NCBI GenBank assembly: GCA_944322635.1
Contig: CALUPL010000031.1
Span: 1-64,000, forward strand
DNA length: 64,000 bases
Direction of reading: 5' to 3'
DNA from: an uncultured Mailhella sp.
GTDB lineage: Bacteria; Desulfobacterota; Desulfovibrionia; Desulfovibrionales; Desulfovibrionaceae
The position numbers and the translations under genes are program-made. This document shows positions 27,980 to 37,577 of this stretch, in pieces. The notes beneath the pieces were generated by a model that was given only the letters and a program-made list of their open reading frames with translations, searched no databases and was not told the DNA's origin. Position 1 is the stretch's first letter, and each line of letters opens with the position of its first letter.

Positions 27980-28008
27980 TTGACTATCGGATGGCTCGGG
28001 TCTATGAC
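27980..28008 (+). promoter_or_regulatory. sigma70-type promoter of tRNA-Lys
   Basis: TTGACT at 27980-27985 and TATGAC at 28003-28008 are separated by exactly 17 bp, 21 bp before the tRNA 5' end. Spacing and distance fit a strong stable-RNA promoter. Confidence 0.75.
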
Positions 28009-28029
28009 TCTTTCTGCGCTAAATGCACT

Positions 28030-28105
<76 letters not shown>

Positions 28106-28116
28106 GTGGCAGAACG

Positions 28117-28146
28117 GCCCCTTGCATGTCATGCAGGGGGCTTTTT
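28117..28146 (+). terminator. Terminator after tRNA-Lys
   Basis: GCCCCTTGCATG and CATGCAGGGGGC form a long stem with one mismatch, followed by TTTTTT. It begins 12 bp after the CCA end and explains the monocistronic tRNA. Confidence 0.9.
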
Positions 28147-28461
28147 TGTATCGTCTGCTCTTCGTTCATCCGTCCTGTTGCGCAGCAACGACGTTTTCCG
28201 TCCGTTTCGGTGCGGAGGAATGCGCGCAGGGTTCCGTGCCGTATGCGGTCTTTTTCCGGGAGTTCCGGCGCAGGGCGTGAAGATGGCGGATGAGAAAAAG
28301 GACGAACGCTCTTTCGGCATGTCCGGAAGATGCGGGCGCGGCCGCGGGGCCGGAGCTTTGCGACGCTTTCTTTTTACGGATGCGCCCGGTCGGCGGCTCA
28401 TGGCTGAGGATCGCCTTCGGGCGTGTCTTTCCGACAAAGGAAAGTTGAACAAGAGGTTTCC
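28147..28461. other. Intergenic stretch upstream of the D-lactate-type dehydrogenase
   Basis: About 315 bp with no gene supported. Short frames here lack ribosome sites. No strong promoter pair was recognised. Confidence 0.4.
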
Positions 28462-31284
28462 ATGCAGAGCCAGGTTTTCTTGAATCAGGTGCGGGAGTTC
28501 CTGCCCTGGTCGCAGACGCATACCGGGGCGGCGGCAAAGATTTTTTCCGTCGATGCCGGTCCCTTTGAACCCCGCGCGTTTGCCGTTGTCGACGTCACTA
28601 CCTTCGAGGAGCTTGAACGGCTTCTTGCCTGCGCCGTCTCCTGCGGCGTTTCCCTTACGTTCCGGGGCTCCGGAACGTCCCTCAGCGGCCAGAGCGTGGC
28701 CGAAAACGTTGCGGTGCGCTTTCGCGGCCCCGCGTGGCGCAACATAGAAATTCTTGACGGCGGACGTCGCGTTTGCGCCCGCTGCGGCGTGACGGGCGGA
28801 GAAATCAACGCCGCCCTCGCTCCCTACGGCCGCTTCATCTCCTCCGATCCTTCCTCCATAGCCTCCGCCACCATAGGCGGCATGGCGGCCAACAATGCCG
28901 CCGGACTCGGCTGTACCGTGGCGAACAATATCTGGCATTCCCTGGAAGCCATGGAGTTCGTTCTTGCCGACGGCACGCGCGTGGATACTTCCGATCCGAA
29001 AAGCGTTGCGCAGTTCCGCAGTTCCCACGCCGAACTTCTGGAAGGTCTTTCTTCCCTGAGAACAAAGCTTCTGTCTTCTCCCGAAAACGCGGAAAAGGTG
29101 CGGCGCAAGTTCAAAATACGCAATACCTGCGGGTATTCGCTGAATGCGTTCACGGATTTCGAGGACCCGCTCGACATACTCGCGCATCTTCTCGTGGGAT
29201 CGGAAGGCACGCTGGGCTTCATTTACTCCGTCACGCTGCGGACCGTACCCGCGCTTCCCTTCCGCGGCACGGCCATGATGCTTTTTTCCTCCATGGACGA
29301 CGCCATGGCCGCGGTGCTCGACATTCGCGCCTGCCGCGGCCTTTATGCCGGAGAGTTTCTGGATGACATTTCCCTTCGCGGTCTGGCGGAACTTCCGGGA
29401 TTTCCCCGCGAGTTCCGGCCCGGCGGCGAGAGTTCCGACGACTGCGCCCTGCTCGTGGAAACAAGGGCTGCTGACGAAGCCTCCCTTGCCGCCGACATGG
29501 CGGAACTGGAAGAACGGCTTGAAGCGCATCGTCCCCGCGCCAGACTCGGCTTTGTGACTTCCCATGAAGAGTGCGAAAGGCTCTGGAACATACGCCGCGC
29601 CCTTTTTCCGGCCATGGCGGGCACGCGTCTGCCTTCGGAATACGCGTACGTCGAGGATTACTGCGTGCCTCTTGAACATCTGCCTCAGGCCAGTCACGGC
29701 CTCGTGAGCATTCTTCAGGATCTCGGCTTCGAACGCTGCGGCGTGAACGGGCATGCCCTGCACGGCAACCTTCACTGCACCGTGCCCCTTCGCCTTTCCG
29801 AAGCCTCGGAAGTGGAGCGGCTCGGCGTGTTCATCGAGCGTGCGGCCGAACTCATCCTTTCCCTGAACGGTTCGCTCAAGGCCGAACACGGCACCGGTCG
29901 TGCCGTTGCCTCCTTCGTGCGCAGAGAGTGGGGCGAGGAGCTTTACGGCATGATGCGCGACGTGAAAAGGCTTCTCGATCCTGCGGATGTTCTGAACCGG
30001 GGCTGCCTCATGAACGACGGCGCACGCTGCCATCTGGAAGGCCTCAAGTTCGTGGGAGCCGTGGGGCAGGGCATAGACCTCTGCGTGGACTGCGGTTTCT
30101 GCGAGTCCGTGTGTCCTTCGGCGCGCAGGGGCTTCAGTCCGAGACAGCGCATTTACGCCCTGCGCGCCGTGGCCGCGCTGGAACAGGCGGGCAAGACGGA
30201 CAGTGCCGCGGAATGGAAGGCTTTTTTCCTGTCCGACGGTCTTGATCTCTGCGCTGCGGACGGTCTTTGCTCCACCCGCTGTCCGCTCGGCATAGACGTG
30301 GCCGGCTTCATGCGCCGCCTCAGGCACGACAATCTCACGAGCAGGGAAAAAAAGGCCGCCTCGTTCGTGGCCGGGCACGTCGCGTCCGTGTCCCGCACCC
30401 TGTCTCTCGGACTGGATGCGGCGTACACGACACACAGAATTCTTGGTCACGAACTGGCGGTGAAGACCGGACTCGTCACGAAAAAGCTCATGGGCATGAC
30501 GTTGCCCGATCTGGTGGAAGTCGGTCTCAGGGGCTCTTCGTGCGTGCCCGCTCCAAAGACAAGGCGCGCGGAAAAAGTGGTGTATTTCCCCTCCTGCGCC
30601 GTGCGGAGCATGGGCTATGCCGGAGATTCCGGCCGAAGCGTGGAACCCCTCATGGATACGGCACTGCGCCTTCTGGAAAAGGCGGGCTACGAGGCCGTCA
30701 TTCCCCGCCATGTGGAAAAGCTCTGCTGCGGCAAGGCCTTTGAAACCAAGGGCATGAAGGAACAGGCAGACGAGTGCGCCGCCGCTCTGAACAAGGCTCT
30801 TCTGGAGGCCTCGGAAAACGGCCGCTGGCCGGTCATGTGCGATACCAGCCCGTGCCTTGCCAGAATGAAGAAAACGCTCGATGCTTCTCTTGCCCTGTAC
30901 GAGCCTGTGGAATTCACGCTGCGCTTTCTTGCCGACAGGCTGGAGTTCCATAAAAAATACGGTCGCATAGCCGTGCATGCCACATGTTCCACACGGAGCA
31001 TGGGCCTTGTGGATTCCCTTCTTGCCGTGGCGAGACTGTGTGCCCGTGAGGTGGTGCTGCCCGAGGGCATTTTCTGCTGCGGCTTTTCCGGGGACAAGGG
31101 ATTTGCCCGTCCCGAACTCAACGCAGCCGCGCTTGCCGGACTGCGGGAACAGGTGGCCGGTTGTGAGGCCGCCTTCAGCACTTCGCGCACCTGCGAGGTG
31201 GGGCTTACCCTGCACGGCGGACTGCCGTACCGCAATGTTCTCTATCTCGTTGATGAGTGCGGACAGGCCCGTTCCGTCCGCTGA
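28462..31284 (+). CDS. FAD/FeS D-lactate-type dehydrogenase with CCG domains
   Basis: The 940-residue protein fuses an FAD-binding PCMH domain (about 35-270) and a C-terminal FAD-oxidase domain to an iron-sulfur region and two CCG (HdrB-like) motifs. FAD-domain marks are FRGSGTSLSGQ and SSIASATIGGMAANNAAG; GHALHGNLHC and KAEHGTGRAVA mark the oxidase domain. A full 4Fe-4S site, CVDCGFCESVCP, lies near residue 540. The second, CAADGLCSTRCP near 596, has Asp in place of one Cys, a form I recall from related single-chain dehydrogenases. CCG motifs are LCCGKAF and FCCGFSG, with partner cysteines in PSCAVRS and ATCSTRS. It probably oxidises D-lactate or another 2-hydroxyacid and passes electrons to the membrane pool or a heterodisulfide-type acceptor. 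The start MQSQVFLNQ at 28462 follows an AGAGG site. A TRAP transporter follows on the same strand. Confidence 0.88.
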   Translation: MQSQVFLNQVREFLPWSQTHTGAAAKIFSVDAGPFEPRAFAVVDVTTFEELERLLACAVSCGVSLTFRGSGTSLSGQSVAENVAVRFRGPAWRNIEILDGGRRVCARCGVTGGEINAALAPYGRFISSDPSSIASATIGGMAANNAAGLGCTVANNIWHSLEAMEFVLADGTRVDTSDPKSVAQFRSSHAELLEGLSSLRTKLLSSPENAEKVRRKFKIRNTCGYSLNAFTDFEDPLDILAHLLVGSEGTLGFIYSVTLRTVPALPFRGTAMMLFSSMDDAMAAVLDIRACRGLYAGEFLDDISLRGLAELPGFPREFRPGGESSDDCALLVETRAADEASLAADMAELEERLEAHRPRARLGFVTSHEECERLWNIRRALFPAMAGTRLPSEYAYVEDYCVPLEHLPQASHGLVSILQDLGFERCGVNGHALHGNLHCTVPLRLSEASEVERLGVFIERAAELILSLNGSLKAEHGTGRAVASFVRREWGEELYGMMRDVKRLLDPADVLNRGCLMNDGARCHLEGLKFVGAVGQGIDLCVDCGFCESVCPSARRGFSPRQRIYALRAVAALEQAGKTDSAAEWKAFFLSDGLDLCAADGLCSTRCPLGIDVAGFMRRLRHDNLTSREKKAASFVAGHVASVSRTLSLGLDAAYTTHRILGHELAVKTGLVTKKLMGMTLPDLVEVGLRGSSCVPAPKTRRAEKVVYFPSCAVRSMGYAGDSGRSVEPLMDTALRLLEKAGYEAVIPRHVEKLCCGKAFETKGMKEQADECAAALNKALLEASENGRWPVMCDTSPCLARMKKTLDASLALYEPVEFTLRFLADRLEFHKKYGRIAVHATCSTRSMGLVDSLLAVARLCAREVVLPEGIFCCGFSGDKGFARPELNAAALAGLREQVAGCEAAFSTSRTCEVGLTLHGGLPYRNVLYLVDECGQARSVR

Positions 31285-31296
31285 GCCGTCGTTTTC

Positions 31297-31322
31297 GGGC
31301 GCGCTGTCTTGACAGCGCGCCC
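31297..31322 (+). terminator. Perfect 12-bp inverted repeat after the dehydrogenase
   Basis: GGGCGCGCTGTC at 31297-31308 and GACAGCGCGCCC at 31311-31322 are perfect mirror arms 12 bp past the dehydrogenase stop. There is no U-tract, so it may be an incomplete terminator. Its centre also contains TTGACA, which could act as a -35 for the TRAP genes with a weak TTAGAC 17 bp further on. Confidence 0.45.
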
Positions 31323-31403
31323 TTGCGGTCGTTAGACAACGAAAGGGCGGCATTCCTTCTTTTAAAGGAAGTGTGCGCCGCAATTCTTTTCCAGGTGGTT
31401 TCG

Positions 31404-31439
31404 ATGGATAATAATACGAATCAAAAGGTGCCGTGGTGA
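31404..31439 (+). other. Possible 11-codon leader frame overlapping the TRAP start
   Basis: ATG at 31404, preceded by AGGTGG, reads MDNNTNQKVPW and stops at 31437-31439 inside the first codons of the TRAP permease, which is in another frame. It may couple translation or be chance. Confidence 0.25.
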
Positions 31440-33421
31440 CGACGGAATCGGGAGATGTCGTCGCCAGCGCGGAAGAGCAGGCCAGAGCACAGGCTCTGGT
31501 GGAGGAAAAGGACAGCGAATCGAGAACAAGGCAGTTTCGCGGCGTGTTCGCCGGAGTTGTGGCCGTCATCTGCGTGGTGTTTTCTCTGTTCCAGCTGTAC
31601 GCGTCCGTGTTCGCCACCATGGACGCCATGAAACTGCGCTCGTTTCACATCATTTTTCTGCTTGTGCTTGCTTCTCTCATGTATCCGGCGTTTCGCCGCG
31701 AGAAGAGAGTTCGGGCTCTGCCCACGCTGTGGGATCTCGTGTGCGTGTGTGCAGGTGTGTACGCCTTCGGCTATCTCATTGTGCACTACGACGCCATTGC
31801 CATGAGCGGCGGCTGGTTTACCACTCAGGACTACGTGGTGGCCGGCATAGGCATTCTTGTGTCCTTTGAATGCGCGCGTCGCGTGGTGCCCAATCTTGCG
31901 GCTCTTGCGCTGGTTTTTCTGGCCTACACCTTCCTCGGCAGGTATCTGCCCGGAGCCTTCGGTCACGTGGGCTTCTCGCTGACCCGCGTGATGGATCACA
32001 TGTTCTGGGGCAGTCAGGGCCTTCTCGGCGTGGGCGTGGGCGTTTCGGCGACCTATGTGTTTCTTTTCGTGCTGTTCGGCGCGTTTCTGCGCATCAGCGG
32101 CTTCAGCGAGTTCATCAACGACCTTGCGCTCACGCTCGTGGGGCGCACCGCGGGCGGCCCCGCCAAGGTGTCCGTCATTGCAAGCGCCCTCATGGGCATG
32201 ATCAACGGCAGCGCTCTGGCCAATGTGGCCACTACGGGCGCCATCACCATTCCCCTCATGAAGAAGACCGGCTACAAGGCCGAGTTCGCCGGAGCCGTGG
32301 AAGCCGTGGCCAGCACGGGCGGTCAGTTCGCTCCGCCCATCATGGGCGCGGTGGGCTTCATCATGGCCGAGTTCCTCGGCGTGAGCTATACCAAGGTCAT
32401 GCTGGCGGCGGCCATTCCCGCGTTCCTTTATTATCTCGCTCTCATCATGGCCGTGCATTTCGAGGCCAGAAAGCTGGGGCTCAAGGGACTTTCCAAAGAG
32501 TATATTCCCGATGCCGTGCAGGTCATCAGAAAGCGCGGTCATCTCATCATTCCCCTTGTGGTGCTCATGGTCATCATGTTTATGGGCTACACCCCGCTTT
32601 TTGCCGCCGCCATGGCCATTTTCGCCACGGTTGCCGCCTCGTGGCTCTCCAGAGACACCCGCATGGGGCCGAAGCGCATTCTTCAGGCTCTTGAGGAGGG
32701 CGCGAAAGGCGCCGTGGGCGTGGGCGTTTCCTGCGTCATCATAGGTATCATCATAGGTTCCGTGTCCCTTACCGGACTCGGACTCACCTTCGGCTTCCAG
32801 GTGCTCAAGTACGTGGGCGAAGGACAGCTTTATCTCGGCGGCGTGTTCGTCATGATCATGAGCACCATTCTCGGCATGGGCGTGCCCGGCGTGGCGGCCT
32901 ACGTCATTGTGGCGGCCGTGGCCGTGCCCGTGCTTACCGGCGTCGGCGTGGAACCCATGTCCGCCCACATGTTCTGCCTGTTCTACGCCTGCCTCTCCAA
33001 CATTACGCCGCCGGTCGCCATGTCTTCCTATGTGGCCGCAGGCATTGCCAACTCCAATGAGACCAGAACGTCACTCATTGCCGTAAGGCTGGGACTCACG
33101 GGGTTCATTCTTCCGTTCTTCTTCCTCAATAATCCGCTTCTGCTTTACAGTTCCTCCAATCCGGGACTGGCCACGGTGTGGGCGTTCATTACGGCAAGCT
33201 TCGGCGTGTGCGCTCTGGCCGTGGGGCTTGAGCGCTGGCTGTTCGGGCCGTGCACCATCGTGCAGAGTCTCATGTTCGTGGCCGGAGCGGTGCTCACCAT
33301 CGATCCCGGGCTTTCCACCGACGCCATGGGCATTGCCGTCATTCTTGCGGCAACGGCCCTCAACCGCCGCTCCTCTTCCAAGAGGCGCGGGGCGGAAGCT
33401 TCCCCGGCAGGGGCGGACTGA
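31433..33421 (+). CDS. TRAP transporter fused permease (DctQM type)
   Basis: This 662-residue inner-membrane protein combines the small (4-helix) and large (12-helix) TRAP permease subunits, as is usual for TAXI-type systems. It has about 16 or more hydrophobic segments. Characteristic stretches are SALMGMINGSALANVATTG, ASTGGQFAPPIMGAVGF, STILGMGVPGVAAYVI and FYACLSNITPPVAMSSY. TRAP systems use Na+ or H+ gradients and a periplasmic receptor to import organic anions. The start is a GTG with AAAAGG about 4 bp upstream; no ATG exists in this frame before the stop at 31412. The receptor gene follows 66 bp downstream but is interrupted. Placement after a 2-hydroxyacid dehydrogenase suggests import of its substrate; this is inference. 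Confidence 0.92.
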   Translation: MVTTESGDVVASAEEQARAQALVEEKDSESRTRQFRGVFAGVVAVICVVFSLFQLYASVFATMDAMKLRSFHIIFLLVLASLMYPAFRREKRVRALPTLWDLVCVCAGVYAFGYLIVHYDAIAMSGGWFTTQDYVVAGIGILVSFECARRVVPNLAALALVFLAYTFLGRYLPGAFGHVGFSLTRVMDHMFWGSQGLLGVGVGVSATYVFLFVLFGAFLRISGFSEFINDLALTLVGRTAGGPAKVSVIASALMGMINGSALANVATTGAITIPLMKKTGYKAEFAGAVEAVASTGGQFAPPIMGAVGFIMAEFLGVSYTKVMLAAAIPAFLYYLALIMAVHFEARKLGLKGLSKEYIPDAVQVIRKRGHLIIPLVVLMVIMFMGYTPLFAAAMAIFATVAASWLSRDTRMGPKRILQALEEGAKGAVGVGVSCVIIGIIIGSVSLTGLGLTFGFQVLKYVGEGQLYLGGVFVMIMSTILGMGVPGVAAYVIVAAVAVPVLTGVGVEPMSAHMFCLFYACLSNITPPVAMSSYVAAGIANSNETRTSLIAVRLGLTGFILPFFFLNNPLLLYSSSNPGLATVWAFITASFGVCALAVGLERWLFGPCTIVQSLMFVAGAVLTIDPGLSTDAMGIAVILAATALNRRSSSKRRGAEASPAGAD

Positions 33422-33487
33422 TCTTCAGGATTTCATCCTTCCTCCTTGCGGGGAAGGGACAACTTTCAACAGGTTCAGGAGTAACTT

Positions 33488-34459
33488 ATGTACGGTAAGG
33501 TCCTTCTTTCCATGATGGCGGCCGTGTCCATGCTCTTCGGCGGCATTGAGGCAAAGGCCGCCGACCATGCGCCCGTGACCATCAGCATTCCCACCGCGGC
33601 CACGACGAGCACGCTGTATCCCATAGGCGCGGCCCTCGGCAATCTCTGGAGCACCAGGCTCCCCTATGTGAAGGCCAGCGTGCAGTCCTCCAAGGGCGGC
33701 GTGCAGAACCTTCAGCTGCTCAGCAGAAAGGATGCGCAGGTGTCCTTCGCCATTACCAGCATCACCTATCAGGCCATGAAGGGCCTCGACATGTTCAAGG
33801 GGCACGCCTATCCCGACGTGCGCATCATTGCCGGTCTCTACTAGAATCCCAACCAGGTCATCGCCCGCGCCGACAGCAACGTGAACACCCTTCAGGACTT
33901 CAAGGGCAAGGTGTTCGCTCCCGGCGTGGCCGGCGGCACCACCATCGGCGAAACGCAGGTGCATTTTGCCGCCGCCGGTCTCAAGTATCCGGGCGACATC
34001 AAGCCCCAGTACGTGGGCCCCGCCGAAGCCGGTGACCTCATGCGCAACAAGCAGCTCGACGGTACCTGGATCATGGCCGGTCTGCCCAACGCCGGCGTGT
34101 CCGAAATGTGCGCCACCGCCGACGGCCGCCTCGTGAACATCGACGACGCCACCTTCGACAAGCTCAGCAAGAACTACCCCTGGTACGCCAAGTTCCAGAT
34201 TCCCGCCGGAACCTATCCCGATCAGGACAAGCCCGTGCAGACCACGGCCGTGAAGATGATTCTCATTACCAACGCCTCCCTGCCCGAAGACGTGGTGTAT
34301 GATCTCACCAGGTGCTTCTGGGAAAATCAGGATCTGGTGAAGAAGTCTCACGCCGTCATGAAGGACATCTCTCTTGAAGGCGCCGTCACCGATCTTGCCG
34401 GCATTCCGCTTCATCCCGGTGCGGCGAAGTACTACAGGGAAGTCGGCGTGCTGAAATAG
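33488..34459 (+). pseudogene. TAXI-family TRAP receptor, interrupted by in-frame TAG
   Basis: Two reading frames in the same phase, 33488-33844 and 33845-34459, together encode a full TAXI receptor of about 323 residues. It has a signal peptide (MYGKVLLSMMAAVSMLFGG), AATTSTLYPIGAALGNLW and the C-terminal HPGAAKYYREVGVLK. The only break is TAG at 33842-33844, after IIAGLY and before NPNQVIARADS. The intact TAXI protein at 57168-58145 aligns across this point with no gap, so there is no indel. CAG (Gln) to TAG by one C-to-T change is the simplest origin. The 5' part has a good AGGAG site. As written, the product would stop after 118 residues and could not bind substrate. Alternatives are sequencing error, amber suppression, or a recent null mutation; nothing else in the gene has decayed. 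Confidence 0.85.
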
Positions 34460-34767
34460 TCCGCGCGCAGAACGCTTTTTTGCACTTTTGTCGGGCCGTT
34501 CCCTTCCGTCGGCGGAAAGGGGCGGCCTCTTCTCTGTGCGGAAGAGCCCGGGCCGCGCGGTTCGGGACTTTACAAAGAGGGATAATCTTTCTACAAGAAA
34601 GTTTCTCCCGCGTCGGCCCGCTTTCGGCGCGAGCCTTTTTCGAACTTTTCCCGCAGGACGGGCGAACGTCCCTCCATGCCGTGCATGGCCGGAGCCTTCA
34701 GCGGAAATGCTGCGTTCCGGAGGGAGTAACAGTCAAACATGGGCGCGTGCGCCCGTGAGGTCTTGTC
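34460..34767. other. Intergenic stretch before argG
   Basis: About 308 bp that presumably hold the argG promoter. A GATAAT hexamer lies near 34580 but has no good partner at -35. No gene, operator or terminator is clear. Confidence 0.35.
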
Positions 34768-35976
34768 ATGGCTAAGAACAACAAAGTTATCCTTGCGTAC
34801 TCCGGCGGTCTCGATACCTCCGTCATCCTCAAGTGGCTCATCGTCGAGCGCGGCTATGAAGTCATTACCGTCACCGCCGATCTCGGTCAGGAGGACGACC
34901 TTGACGGCGTGGAACCCAAGGCCCTCAAGACCGGCGCCACCAAGGCCTACATAGAAGACCTGCGCGACGAGTTCGCAAGCGACTACATTTATCCCATGCT
35001 TCGTTCCGGCGCCACCTATGAAGGCCGCTACCTCATGGGTACCTCCATTGCCCGTCCGCTCATTTCCAAGCGTCTCGTGGAAATCGCCCGCAAGGAGGGC
35101 GCCGGCGCCATCGCTCACGGCGCTACCGGCAAGGGCAACGATCAGGTGCGCTTCGAGCTGTCCATCAACGCCCTCGCTCCCGACATTCAGGTGATCGCCC
35201 CCTGGCGCGAATGGGACCTCATGAGCCGTACCGCTCTTACCGCCTTTGCCGAAAAGCACGGCATTCCGGTCAATTCCTCCAACAAGCACTACAGCATGGA
35301 CCGCAACATGCTGCACTGCTCCTTTGAAGGCAGCGAACTTGAAGATCCGTGGGAAGAACCCGGCCCGAACAGCTATGTGATGGCCGTGCCCGTGGAACAG
35401 GCTCCCAACGAACCGGAATACATCACCATCGGCTTTGAGAAGGGCGACGCCGTCACCCTGAACGGCGAACGCCTCACCCCCCGCGAAATGGTCATGACGC
35501 TGAACAAGATTGCGGGCAAGCACGGCATCGGCCGTCTCGACATGGTGGAAAACCGCTTTGTGGGCATGAAGAGCCGCGGCGTGTATGAAACCCCCGGCGG
35601 CACCGTGCTGCACATTGCGCATCAGGACCTCGAAGGCATCTGCCTCGACCGTGAGGCCCTCGCCACCCGCGAAACCATCATTCCCCGTTACGCCGCAGCC
35701 GTGTACAACGGCTTCTGGTTCTCGCCCGAACGCGAGGCCATGCAGGCCCTCATCGACCAGATGCAGCGCGGCGTGACCGGCGAAGTGCGCCTCAAGCTCT
35801 ACAAGGGCAATGCCTGGCCCGTGGGTCGTTATTCTCCCCACAGCCTGTACTGCCAGGACCTCGCCACCTTCGAAGAGTGCGCCACCTACGATCACAAGGA
35901 CGCCGCCGGATTCATCCGTCTGCAGAGCCTGCGCATCCGCGGCTATGCCGACCGCGTGAGCCGCTTTCTGAAGTAG
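34768..35976 (+). CDS. argG: Argininosuccinate synthase
   Basis: ArgG joins citrulline and aspartate with ATP to form argininosuccinate, the penultimate step of arginine synthesis. The 402-residue product has the pyrophosphatase P-loop [11 protein letters not shown] at the N-terminus. It also contains [24 protein letters not shown], the region with [20 protein letters not shown], and the usual C-terminus. Length is typical. GTGAGG precedes the ATG by about 7 bp. argH follows on the same strand after 210 bp with terminator-like structures between. Confidence 0.97.
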   Translation: MAKNNKVILAYSGGLDTSVILKWLIVERGYEVITVTADLGQEDDLDGVEPKALKTGATKAYIEDLRDEFASDYIYPMLRSGATYEGRYLMGTSIARPLISKRLVEIARKEGAGAIAHGATGKGNDQVRFELSINALAPDIQVIAPWREWDLMSRTALTAFAEKHGIPVNSSNKHYSMDRNMLHCSFEGSELEDPWEEPGPNSYVMAVPVEQAPNEPEYITIGFEKGDAVTLNGERLTPREMVMTLNKIAGKHGIGRLDMVENRFVGMKSRGVYETPGGTVLHIAHQDLEGICLDREALATRETIIPRYAAAVYNGFWFSPEREAMQALIDQMQRGVTGEVRLKLYKGNAWPVGRYSPHSLYCQDLATFEECATYDHKDAAGFIRLQSLRIRGYADRVSRFLK

Positions 35977-35985
35977 TTCGACACG

Positions 35986-36015
35986 CAGGCCGGGGGAATT
36001 CCTCCGGCCTGTTTT
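35986..36015 (+). terminator. Terminator-like hairpin after argG
   Basis: CAGGCCGG at 35986-35993 pairs with CCGGCCTG at 36004-36011, with inner GGGAATTCC able to extend the stem. Only four T follow. It lies 9 bp past the argG stop. Confidence 0.7.
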
Positions 36016-36090
36016 CCGAAAGGGAAGGGGACGTTTCCGGCGCGGCCGTTCGGTTCCGCCCTGTTTCGACCGTTTCCCTTTTTCGTTTGC

Positions 36091-36147
36091 GGCAAAGGCG
36101 CCTTTTGCCTTTCTTCTTTCCCCGCCGCCTTGCGGCAGGGCTTTTTT
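36091..36147 (+). terminator. Two tandem hairpins in the argH leader
   Basis: GGCAAAGGC/GCCTTTTGCC at 36091-36109 is followed by a T/C-rich run. Then GCCGC/GCGGC (36124-36136), extended by CCC/GGG, is followed by six T ending at 36147. The second is a good intrinsic terminator only 40 bp before the argH ATG, too close for another promoter between them, so it could attenuate argH. Confidence 0.65.
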
Positions 36148-36186
36148 GTTCCGCTCCGAGCGGGCCTTAAACATTCTGGAGTTACC

Positions 36187-37575
36187 ATGTCCGACAAGCC
36201 TTGGGGCGGCCGCTTCAAAGAAAGCACCAGCCTTGCCGTGGAAGCCTATACGGAATCCATTTCTTTCGACAGCGCTCTGTATGCGCAGGATATTGCCGGT
36301 TCCAAAGCCCATGCCCGCATGCTCGGCGAGCAGGGCGTCATCACCCGCGAGGAGGCCGCCCAGCTCATTGAAGGCCTTGAACAGGTGAAACGTGAAATTG
36401 AGGCGGGCTCCTTCCCCTGGAAGCAGGAACTCGAAGATGTTCATATGAACATCGAGACCCGCCTTACCGAGATCGTGGGCGAAGTGGGCAAGAAGCTGCA
36501 CACCGGCCGCAGCCGCAACGATCAGGTGTGCCTCGATTTTCGTCTTTTCGTGTCCGACCGCATGCGCGAATGGATGCATCTCGCGCGGGCGCTCATCCGC
36601 ATGTTCGTCCGCCGTGCCGAAGAGAACCGTTCCGTGCTGCTGCCCGGATGCACCCATATGCAGCCCGCCCAGCCCGTGAGCCTGGCCCATCATCTGCTGG
36701 CCTATGCCTGGATGCTCAAGCGCGACGTGGAGCGCATGGCCGATTGCGAGCGCCGCGTGCGCGTGAGTCCTCTCGGTGCCGCCGCGCTTGCCGGAACCAC
36801 CTATCCCCTGAACCCCGGCATGGTGGCGGAAGAACTCGGCATGTACGGCATTTTCGACAACAGCATGGACGCCGTGGCCGATCGGGACTTCGCGCTTGAG
36901 GCCCTGTTCTGCGGGAGCACCTGCATGGCGCACCTTTCCCGTTTCTGCGAGGAGATCATCTGGTGGGCCAATCCGCTTTTCGGCTACATCACGCTTTCCG
37001 ACAAGCATTCCACCGGCTCTTCCATCATGCCGCAGAAGAAGAATCCCGACGTGGCCGAAATCATGCGCGGCAAGACCGGCCGCGTTTACGGGAATCTCTT
37101 CAATCTCATGACCATCATGAAGGGCATTCCGCTTACCTACAACCGCGATCTTCAGGAAGACAAGATTCCCTTCATCGACACCGACAAGACCGTGCGCCAT
37201 TCTCTTTCGCTCATGGCTGACATGCTGGAAGGCATCACCTTCCATCCCGAGCGCATGCGCAAGGCCCTTGCCGCAGGCTTTTTGAACGCTACCGAACTGG
37301 CCGACTACCTTGTCACCAAGGGCATGCCTTTCCGTGAAGCGCATCATGTGTCCGGCCGCGCCGTGGCCATGGCCGAAGAGCTCGGCATCGGTCTTGAGAA
37401 TCTTTCTCTTGAGCAGCTTCGTTCCCTGAGCGACCTCATCGACGAGGACGTGTACGCCGCGCTCGACTACGACACCGCCGTGGCCCGCCGCAACGTTCCC
37501 GGCGGTACGGGGCCGAAGTCCGTGGCCCGTCAGCTTGAGAACATCACGAAGTGGCTTGATGAGGGCGATAAATAG
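36187..37575 (+). CDS. argH: Argininosuccinate lyase
   Basis: ArgH splits argininosuccinate into arginine and fumarate. The 462-residue product starts [15 protein letters not shown], the normal N-terminus. It contains [19 protein letters not shown], the catalytic-His region in [10 protein letters not shown], and the superfamily signature [12 protein letters not shown]. An upstream TTG at 36130 is in frame but lies within the terminator-like leader, so the ATG at 36187 (GGAG 6 bp upstream) is used. A small gene follows 2 bp after the stop. Confidence 0.97.
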   Translation: MSDKPWGGRFKESTSLAVEAYTESISFDSALYAQDIAGSKAHARMLGEQGVITREEAAQLIEGLEQVKREIEAGSFPWKQELEDVHMNIETRLTEIVGEVGKKLHTGRSRNDQVCLDFRLFVSDRMREWMHLARALIRMFVRRAEENRSVLLPGCTHMQPAQPVSLAHHLLAYAWMLKRDVERMADCERRVRVSPLGAAALAGTTYPLNPGMVAEELGMYGIFDNSMDAVADRDFALEALFCGSTCMAHLSRFCEEIIWWANPLFGYITLSDKHSTGSSIMPQKKNPDVAEIMRGKTGRVYGNLFNLMTIMKGIPLTYNRDLQEDKIPFIDTDKTVRHSLSLMADMLEGITFHPERMRKALAAGFLNATELADYLVTKGMPFREAHHVSGRAVAMAEELGIGLENLSLEQLRSLSDLIDEDVYAALDYDTAVARRNVPGGTGPKSVARQLENITKWLDEGDK

Positions 37576-37577
37576 TC

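Noticed and set aside
28129-31629. A 1166-codon open frame on the minus strand over the D-lactate-type dehydrogenase
   Set aside because: It is antisense to a clearly real gene, has repetitive His/Gly/Arg-rich translation and no start signals. High GC at third positions leaves such frames open. The same holds for long antisense frames at 50-1315, 12238-14904 and 34591-37347.
33842-33844. Pyrrolysine encoded by the TAG codon
   Set aside because: Not adopted as the main reading: known pyrrolysine proteins are mostly methylamine methyltransferases, no pyl gene is in the window, and CAG to TAG is a simple mutation.
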